Below are positions 59,085 through 64,000 of a stretch of 64,000 bases of DNA, piece by piece. The notes under the pieces were generated by a model. The model had not been told where the DNA came from, searched no databases, and saw only the letters and a program-made list of their open reading frames with translations. Origin of the DNA: Streptomyces sp. SAI-135 (GTDB taxonomy: Bacteria > Actinomycetota > Actinomycetes > Streptomycetales > Streptomycetaceae); NCBI RefSeq assembly GCF_029893805.1, contig NZ_JARXYP010000002.1, forward strand, positions 2,356,001 through 2,420,000. Reading direction: 5' to 3'. The translations under genes were made by a program, and so were the position numbers. Every line of letters starts with the position of its first letter. The stretch's first letter is position 1.

Positions 59085-60305
59085 TCAGGGCTGGGCGAAC
59101 AGCGGCTCCCAGCGCCCGGCGTCACCGTCGTTGCCTTCGCGGAAGCCGCTGAGCGGGACCTCCTTGTCGCTGCCGAGGGTGACCAGGACGAGCCGCTGGT
59201 GGAACTCGTTCTTGTCGTTCTCGCCGATGTCCCAGGCGATGAGCTGCTTGTTGCCCACCCAGGCGAGCAGTTGCTGTCCGCGCACCTCGGTCTTCTCACC
59301 GGTCCCGGCGTCCAGGACCCAGGAGGAGGTCTTCCACTTCCGGCCCGCGAAGTCACCGGCGACGAGCCTGCCGTCCGGGGACCTGCCCGCATCGACGAAC
59401 CAGGACAGGTACTTCTCGCCCGCCGGCACCGGGACCTTCCTGCCCGAGAGGTCGTAGAACACATAGCCGGGCTCCATGGGGCTGCCCTCCCAGACGTACC
59501 GGCCGTCGGCCGTGAGGGCGAAGTCCTGGCGGCTGTTCATCATGGTGCCGCCCATGGAGTCATCCGAGCCGCCCCCGAGCCTGACCTCGGTCCACTCGCC
59601 GTCGCCGGAGGCCACGTCGAGGACGAGGAAACCGGTGCGGCTCGACGTGAACGGCCCGCCCCATTCCTCGTCGCCCTCCGCCTTGACCAGCCGGTCGGGA
59701 TTCTCGCTGTACGTCGTTGCGACCAGCCTGCGTCCGTCGCTCGAGAAGGCGAGCCCACCGACACCGTGGTCGACCTCGATCCACCGCTCGACCTTGCCGG
59801 TGCTCAGATCGAGCAGGCCGATCCGCGAGGCGGGCAGGTCCCGTTCGAGGACGGCGGCGGTCTTCCCACCCGGGGCGACGGCGACCCAGGACCAGTCGGC
59901 GGCCTCGGTGTACTTGCCGGTGCTCGGATTCAGCAGGTGGTAGGTGCGCTCGTAGACGGCGCTGTCGGCACTCTTCACGACGTTCTCCGGGACGAAGTAC
60001 CCGGCCATGGTCGTGCCCCCGACGGAGATCCTGTCCCGCGGCGGCGACTGGTCGGGGTGGGACTCCACCTTCTTCGGGGTCACGATGCCGCCCGAGGGCC
60101 GCACGTCCTCCTTTCCGGAGTCCAGCAGCGGTACCGCCACCCCGACGGCGACCACGGCGACCACGGTCACGGCGGCGGCCGTGATCCTGCGGGTACGGCG
60201 GCGGCGCCGGACGGCGAGCACCCGGTCCGCGAATCCCCCGGCCGCCGGGGGCTGTTCGGCGGCCTGCTCGCGCAGGGCGTCGCGCACGATGTCGTCGACC
60301 TTCAC
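59085..60305 (-). CDS. Membrane-anchored beta-propeller-like protein coupled to sigma factor
   Basis: 406 residues. Cytoplasmic N-terminal tail (1-38, DIVRDALREQAAEQPPAAGGF, common in proteins encoded after SigE-family factors), one membrane span (about 42-62), and an outer domain (about 90-405) with WD40/TolB-like repeats (VAVAPGGKTAAVLERDL, GLAFSSDGRRLVATTYSEN, FALTADGRYVWEGSPM, GRSPDGRLVAGDF). It is the start-overlapping partner of the sigma gene (ATGA at 60302-60305). Sensor or regulator is a guess; no anti-sigma zinc motif is seen. Confidence 0.78.
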   Translation of the reverse strand: MKVDDIVRDALREQAAEQPPAAGGFADRVLAVRRRRRTRRITAAAVTVVAVVAVGVAVPLLDSGKEDVRPSGGIVTPKKVESHPDQSPPRDRISVGGTTMAGYFVPENVVKSADSAVYERTYHLLNPSTGKYTEAADWSWVAVAPGGKTAAVLERDLPASRIGLLDLSTGKVERWIEVDHGVGGLAFSSDGRRLVATTYSENPDRLVKAEGDEEWGGPFTSSRTGFLVLDVASGDGEWTEVRLGGGSDDSMGGTMMNSRQDFALTADGRYVWEGSPMEPGYVFYDLSGRKVPVPAGEKYLSWFVDAGRSPDGRLVAGDFAGRKWKTSSWVLDAGTGEKTEVRGQQLLAWVGNKQLIAWDIGENDKNEFHQRLVLVTLGSDKEVPLSGFREGNDGDAGRWEPLFAQP

Positions 60306-60871
60306 GGACGCACCTCCATGGGCGAGTAGTCACGGGTGTCGAACCGCTCGGTCTCCGCGGGTCCGAGCGCGGCCAGCTCGGGAGCGAGCAGGCGCAGCCG
60401 GGCCAGCGAACGGTGGGTGGTGGAGCGCACGGTGCCCACCGAGCAGCCCAGCAGCCGGGCCACCTCGGCCTCGGGCAGGTCCTCGAAGTAGCGGAGCACC
60501 AGGACGGTGCGCTGGCGTGCGGTGAGGCGGGAGAGGGCCTCGCGCATCACGAGCCGCAGTTCGGCCGCCGCGGCGGTGTCGGCGCCGGGTTCGGCGGCGC
60601 CCGGGGGCTCGGGCGGCTCGGCGACACTGACCTCGCGCCGGGGCCACTTCAGCCGCCAGCGGCTGATCTGCTGGCGGTAGAGGGCCTGCCGTACGTAGGC
60701 CTCCGGCTCGTCGATCCTCTGCCACCGTCCGGCCGCCTTCACCAGGGCGTTCTGCAGCAGGTCCTCACCGGCGTGCCGGTCTCCCCCGCACAGCAGCACG
60801 GCGGTCCTCAGCAGGGCGGACGACCTGCTGTCCACGAAGTCCCGGAAACTCTCCAGCCCTTCGGCATTCAT
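60302..60871 (-). CDS. SigE-family (ECF-type) RNA polymerase sigma factor
   Basis: 189 residues. ATG at 60871 after SD AGAAGGTG. Region 2: residues 6-75 (ESFRDFVDSRSSALLRTAVLLCGGDRHAGEDLLQNALVKAAGRW). Region 4: about 120-170 with the HTH EAEVARLLGCSVGTVRSTTHRSLARL. It is one of the numerous actinobacterial SigE-type small sigma factors; it precedes the membrane protein gene with ATGA overlap, the second such pair in this window (compare 8264). Targets unknown. Confidence 0.88.
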   Translation of the reverse strand: MNAEGLESFRDFVDSRSSALLRTAVLLCGGDRHAGEDLLQNALVKAAGRWQRIDEPEAYVRQALYRQQISRWRLKWPRREVSVAEPPEPPGAAEPGADTAAAAELRLVMREALSRLTARQRTVLVLRYFEDLPEAEVARLLGCSVGTVRSTTHRSLARLRLLAPELAALGPAETERFDTRDYSPMEVRP

Positions 60872-60964
60872 CGTCACCTTCTCTTCCCCGGCGACACCTG
60901 TGCGCCGCCCCTCCTCCCCTTGTGACGCGTGCGGGCGGCCGCCGCTATGCCACCCCACGAAAAA

Positions 60965-61002
60965 AAGTCGCCGCGGAGGACATGCGTCCTCCGCGGCGAC
61001 TT
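60965..61002 (-). terminator. Rho-independent-type terminator for the small secreted gene
   Basis: A perfect 17-base stem, 60965-60981 / 60986-61002, loop ATGC. On the minus strand it is followed by a T-run (plus-strand A-run 60958-60966), 12 bases after the stop at 61015. Confidence 0.8.
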
Positions 61003-61014
61003 CGCGTCACCGGG

Positions 61015-61233
61015 TCAGTTCCAGGAGTACCCGTCGCCGATCAGCAGCAGGTGCTCCAGGACGTCCTCCATCGGGTCGTCCACCTGGCCGATGTTCACCA
61101 GGCCGACCCGGGGGCCGTTGTGGGAGGCGGTGTTGGTCTCGTCCGCGCTCGCGGTCCCGGCCGACATCCAGCAGGAGGCCCCCGCCAGGAGCAGCGCCCC
61201 GGCCCATGCCCGCCTGTTCCTCATCGCCCTCAT
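61015..61233 (-). CDS. Small secreted protein of unknown function
   Basis: 72 residues. A signal peptide (1-30, RRAWAGALLLAGASCWMSAG, ending TASA) gives a mature peptide of about 42 residues with HNGPRVGLVNIGQVDDPMED and a C-terminal GDGYSWN. Not recognised; it lacks the chaplin/rodlin signatures I know. SD AGGGG lies about 9 bases upstream. It has its own strong terminator. It lies between dapD and the sigma operon; any link is unclear. Confidence 0.7.
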   Translation of the reverse strand: MRAMRNRRAWAGALLLAGASCWMSAGTASADETNTASHNGPRVGLVNIGQVDDPMEDVLEHLLLIGDGYSWN

Positions 61234-61348
61234 CACTGCGACCCCTCGTTCGTCGTCCCGGCATCTGATCGGACTCTGCGTCCACCCGTTCATCTGCCGA
61301 AACGACCCGGAGGTCACGCCGAGCAACCCGTACGTGATCTTCGGGGAC

Positions 61349-62338
61349 TCAGTTGTGGCTGTGCAGGACGTCGTTGAGGCCGCCCCACACCGCGTTGTTC
61401 GGACGGGCCTCGACGGTGCCGGTGACCGAGTTGCGGCGGTAGAGGATGTTCGAGGCGCCGCTCAGCTCGCGGGCCTTGACGATCTGGCCGTCGGGCATGG
61501 TGACCCGGGTGCCGGCGGTGACGTAGAGACCGGCCTCGACGACGCACTCGTCGCCGAGCGCGATGCCGACGCCCGCCTCGGCGCCGATCAGGCAGCGCTC
61601 GCCGATGGTGATGCGGACGTTGCCGCCGCCGGAGAGCGTGCCCATGGTGGAGGCGCCGCCACCGATGTCCGAGCCGTCGCCGACCACGACACCGGCGGAG
61701 ATGCGGCCCTCGACCATCGAGGTGCCGAGCGTGCCGGCGTTGAAGTTGACGAAGCCCTCGTGCATGACGGTGGTGCCCGCGGCGAGGTGCGCGCCGAGGC
61801 GGACCCGGTCGGCGTCGGCGATGCGGACGCCCTTGGGGGCGACGTAGTCCGTCATGCGCGGGAACTTGTCGACGCTCGTCACGGCGAGGTGCAGGCCCTC
61901 GGCGCGGGCGTTGAGGCGCACCTTCTCGATGTCGTCGACGGCGACCGGGCCGAGCGAGGTCCAGGCGACGTTGGGCAGGAGGCCGAAGATGCCGTCGAGG
62001 CTCTGGCCGTGCGGCTGGACCAGGCGGTGCGAGAGCAGGTGCAGCCGCAGGTAGGCGTCGTGGGTGTCGAGCGGCTTGTCGTCGAGGGAGGCGATGACCG
62101 TGCGGACCGCGATCACCTCGACGCCACGGCGGGCGTCCGGGCCGATCGCCTTGGCGGCGCCTTCGCCGAGCAGTTCCACGGCCCTGTCGGCCGAGAGCCG
62201 CTCGGTGCCGGCCGGACCGGGTTCGGCGGAGAGCTCGGGAGCGGGGAACCAGGTGTCGAGAACGGTGCCGTCGGCGGCGACGGTGGCGAGGCCTGCGGCG
62301 ATGGCGCCGGTGGTGCGCGGGGCAGTCGTGTCGGTCAT
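61349..62338 (-). CDS. dapD: 2,3,4,5-tetrahydropyridine-2,6-dicarboxylate N-succinyltransferase
   Basis: 329 residues, the long actinobacterial DapD form. N-terminal domain (1-150), then a left-handed beta-helix of hexapeptide repeats (about 165-300: [61 protein letters not shown]) with the C-terminal [15 protein letters not shown]. It transfers succinyl from succinyl-CoA in lysine/diaminopimelate synthesis. The region upstream of the start is a large tandem-repeat array, so its promoter position is uncertain. Confidence 0.93.
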   Translation of the reverse strand: MTDTTAPRTTGAIAAGLATVAADGTVLDTWFPAPELSAEPGPAGTERLSADRAVELLGEGAAKAIGPDARRGVEVIAVRTVIASLDDKPLDTHDAYLRLHLLSHRLVQPHGQSLDGIFGLLPNVAWTSLGPVAVDDIEKVRLNARAEGLHLAVTSVDKFPRMTDYVAPKGVRIADADRVRLGAHLAAGTTVMHEGFVNFNAGTLGTSMVEGRISAGVVVGDGSDIGGGASTMGTLSGGGNVRITIGERCLIGAEAGVGIALGDECVVEAGLYVTAGTRVTMPDGQIVKARELSGASNILYRRNSVTGTVEARPNNAVWGGLNDVLHSHN

Positions 62339-62364
62339 GAGGGAAACCTAACCGGCACGGGGCA

Positions 62365-63083
62365 CGGGACGCGAACCCGCCCGCGGGACGTCTCGGGTGG
62401 TGAGCCGGCCCGGCGCGGAGCACGGGACGCGAACCCGCCCGCGAGACGTCCCGGGTGGGCCACCCCGGCACGGGACGCGACCCCGTCGGCGGAACGTCTC
62501 GGGTCGCGAGCCGCCCCAACACGCAGCACAGGACGCAAACCCGACCGCGGGACGTCTTGGGTGATGGGCCACCCCGGCACGGGACGCGAACCCGCCCGCG
62601 AGACGTCTCGGGTAGTGAGCTGCCCCAGCACGGGGCACGGGACGCGAACCCGCCCGCGAGACGTCTCGGGTGGTGAGCCGGCCCGGCGCGGAGCACGGGA
62701 CGCGAACCCGACCGCGGGACGTCCCGGGTGGGCCACCCCGCACGGGACGCGAACCCGTCGGCGGAACGTCTCGGGTCGCAAGCCGCCCCAACACGCAGCA
62801 CAGGACGCGAACCCGACCGCGAAACCCCCCAAGCCGCGGGCTGCCCCAGCACGAAGCACAGGAGGCGCACCCGGCCACGGAACGCCCCAGGCCGCAAGCC
62901 GCCCCAACACGGAGCACAGGACGCGAACCCGACCGCGGGACGTCCCGGGTGATGGGCTGCCCCGGTGCGGGACGCGAACCCGTGCGCAGGGCGTCTCGGG
63001 TCGTGGGCCACCCCGGCACAGGGCACGGGACGCGCACCCGACCGCGGGACCTCTCGGGTCGTGAGCCGCCCCAGCACGGGGCG
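62365..63083. repeat. Thirteen-copy GC-rich minisatellite between dapD and tetR
   Basis: 719 bases of tandem units. Full units are 58 bases; shorter ones of 47-51 bases lack part of the end. Unit starts: 62365, 62423, 62471, 62529, 62580, 62638, 62696, 62743, 62801, 62859, 62917, 62968, 63026, each starting CGGGACGCGAACCCG or a variant. Copies 6-8 repeat the order and variants of copies 1-3, so there was also a larger duplication. The unit length is not a multiple of three, arguing against a coding role. Confidence 0.9.
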
Positions 63084-63145
63084 CGGGCGCAGCCCGCCCG
63101 GTCGTCGCCGCTCGCCCCGGGCCGGCCGGGGGTGAGCCGGCTCGC

Positions 63146-63691
63146 CTACGTCCCCCGCGGGATCACCCGCGCCAACACCTCCCGTGCGTAGTCCTCGTCG
63201 TAGGGCGCGCCCGTCAGCAGCACCTGGAGGCAGATCCCGTCCATCAGCGCGACCAGCGCCCGTGCCGTGACCCGGTCCGTGCGGCGGGTGAGGCCTGCGG
63301 CGAGCTCGTCGGCCCATTCGGCGGCGACGGGGCGCAGGGCGGGGCGGCGCAGGGCGGCCAGGTAGAGCTCGTACTCCAGCTCGACGCCGGTGCGGTCGCC
63401 GCCGAGCCAGTCGCCGAGGACCCTGGCGAGGTCGGCGGCCAGGTCGCCGCCGGGGCCGTCGAGGGCCCCGTGCGCGGCGACCGCCTTGGCGAAACCCTCG
63501 CTGGCCTGGCGCAACGCGGCGACCATCAGCTCGTCGAGGCTCTTGAAGTGGTACGTCGTCGATCCGAGCGGTACGTCGGCCTCAGCGGCGGCGCTGCGGT
63601 GGCTGAGCCCGGCGAGCCCTTTGTTCCCCACGACCCGGATGGCCGCGTCGATGATGCGCTGCCGGCGCTCGGGGTCGTGCCGCCGGGCCAT
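63146..63691 (-). CDS. TetR family transcriptional regulator
   Basis: 181 residues. HTH at about 28-55: GLSHRSAAAEADVPLGSTTYHFKSLDELM, typical of BetI/AcrR-like TetR proteins. Helical ligand domain follows. Its start is one base into the stop of the SMR gene, so it is co-transcribed with a multidrug exporter and presumably controls it. Confidence 0.9.
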   Translation of the reverse strand: MARRHDPERRQRIIDAAIRVVGNKGLAGLSHRSAAAEADVPLGSTTYHFKSLDELMVAALRQASEGFAKAVAAHGALDGPGGDLAADLARVLGDWLGGDRTGVELEYELYLAALRRPALRPVAAEWADELAAGLTRRTDRVTARALVALMDGICLQVLLTGAPYDEDYAREVLARVIPRGT

Positions 63692-64000
63692 CAGTGCGCC
63701 CCGCCCAGGTTCAGGACGACGACGCCCACGATGATCAGCGCGATCCCGGCGGCCTTGGTGACCGTCATGCCCTCCCCGAGGAAGACCATCCCGATGGTGG
63801 CGATGGCCGCGGTGCCCACGCCGGCCCAGATCGCGTAGGCGGTGCCGACCGAGACCGTCTTCAGCGTCTGGGCGAGCAGCAGGAAGGACAGGACGTAGCC
63901 GAGCACGGTCAGCAGCGAGGGCCCGAGCCTGCTGAAGCCCTCGGTGTACTTCATGGCCGTGGTCGCTCCGACCTCGGCGGCGATGGCTCCGGCGAGCAGC
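63691..64000 (-). CDS. SMR family multidrug efflux protein (EmrE/QacE type), C-terminal part
   Basis: The gene enters from the right edge; 102 residues are visible (frame continues past 64000). Three complete membrane helices are seen: GPSLLTVLGYVLSFLLLAQTL, GTAYAIWAGVGTAAIATIGMVF, and TKAAGIALIIVGVVVLNLG. The membrane Glu of SMR proteins is in IAAEVGATTAMKYTEGFSRL at the edge (E about 13). It exports lipophilic cations by proton antiport. The stop overlaps the TetR start by one base. Confidence 0.88.
   Translation of the reverse strand, partial: LLAGAIAAEVGATTAMKYTEGFSRLGPSLLTVLGYVLSFLLLAQTLKTVSVGTAYAIWAGVGTAAIATIGMVFLGEGMTVTKAAGIALIIVGVVVLNLGGAH

Noticed and set aside
62365..63083. Possible CRISPR array
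   Set aside because: The repeats are contiguous with no unique spacers, and no cas genes are present.
61314..63317. Minus-strand repeat protein read through the minisatellite
   Set aside because: The unit (58, 47-51 bases) is not a multiple of three, the frame runs antisense-like through dapD, and no start or SD supports it.

Overview
The window is chromosomal DNA from a high-GC actinomycete, almost certainly a Streptomyces. The basis is very high GC with strong G/C bias at third codon positions, many ATGA/GTGA stop-start overlaps, Tat and Sec secreted hydrolases, two sugar ABC systems with no ATPase of their own (as expected if a shared MsiK-type ATPase serves them), SigE-family sigma factors paired with membrane proteins, and a typical Streptomyces interspersed palindrome (core AGGGGCGCGGGGAACTGCGC). 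I see no prophage, transposase or CRISPR array.

Layout. 1-9.7 kb: partial class V aminotransferase, DsbA/FrnE-like oxidoreductase, DUF1349 protein, an alpha-ketoglutarate semialdehyde dehydrogenase divergent from an IclR regulator, a GNAT acetyltransferase, a penicillin-binding transpeptidase, a purine permease, and a sigma factor with its coupled membrane protein. 10-31 kb: a long minus-strand pectin locus. It holds an acid phosphatase, PL9 and PL1 pectate lyases, two tandem CE8 pectinesterases, a CE12 rhamnogalacturonan acetylesterase, an alpha/beta esterase, a PL1-CE8 fusion enzyme, a GH43 glycosidase next to a PmoA-like protein, a sugar ABC transporter, a Gfo/Idh dehydrogenase, an IlvD-type aldonate dehydratase, a DHDPS-family dehydratase and a GntR regulator. 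31-34 kb: MBL hydrolase, TIGR03086 protein, MFS exporter. 34-42 kb: KdgD (5-dehydro-4-deoxyglucarate dehydratase) with an unknown TIM-barrel-like partner, divergent from uronate dehydrogenase, then a DeoR regulator and a polyol ABC transporter/dehydrogenase operon. 42-64 kb: TerD-like protein, TetR/MFS pair, ACC deaminase with GntR regulator, a tRNA-like sequence, PhoX phosphatase, a secreted nuclease, SRPBCC/ArsR pair, BrkB-like membrane protein, DUF3618/holin-like envelope genes, a DapA paralogue, a second sigma/membrane-protein pair, dapD with a 13-copy minisatellite upstream, and a TetR/SMR efflux pair at the right edge.

How it works together (inference from families). Secreted lyases and esterases break and de-esterify pectin, the ABC transporter imports the fragments, and GH43 acts on arabinan side chains. 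Galacturonate is oxidised by uronate dehydrogenase and, via KdgD, reaches alpha-ketoglutarate semialdehyde. L-arabinose could reach the same intermediate via the Gfo/Idh dehydrogenase, the IlvD dehydratase and the DHDPS-family dehydratase. The semialdehyde dehydrogenase at 2.0-3.6 kb would finish both routes as alpha-ketoglutarate. A galactarate dehydratase is not evident in the window.

Most notable oddities: a probable one-base frameshift joining the PmoA and GH43 genes; two coupled 119-residue mini-genes bounded by a direct repeat, one carrying a pectate-lyase C-terminal remnant; a 14-mer shared by the upstream regions of two secreted phosphohydrolase genes; a tRNA(Lys)-like sequence; and the repeat array in front of dapD.
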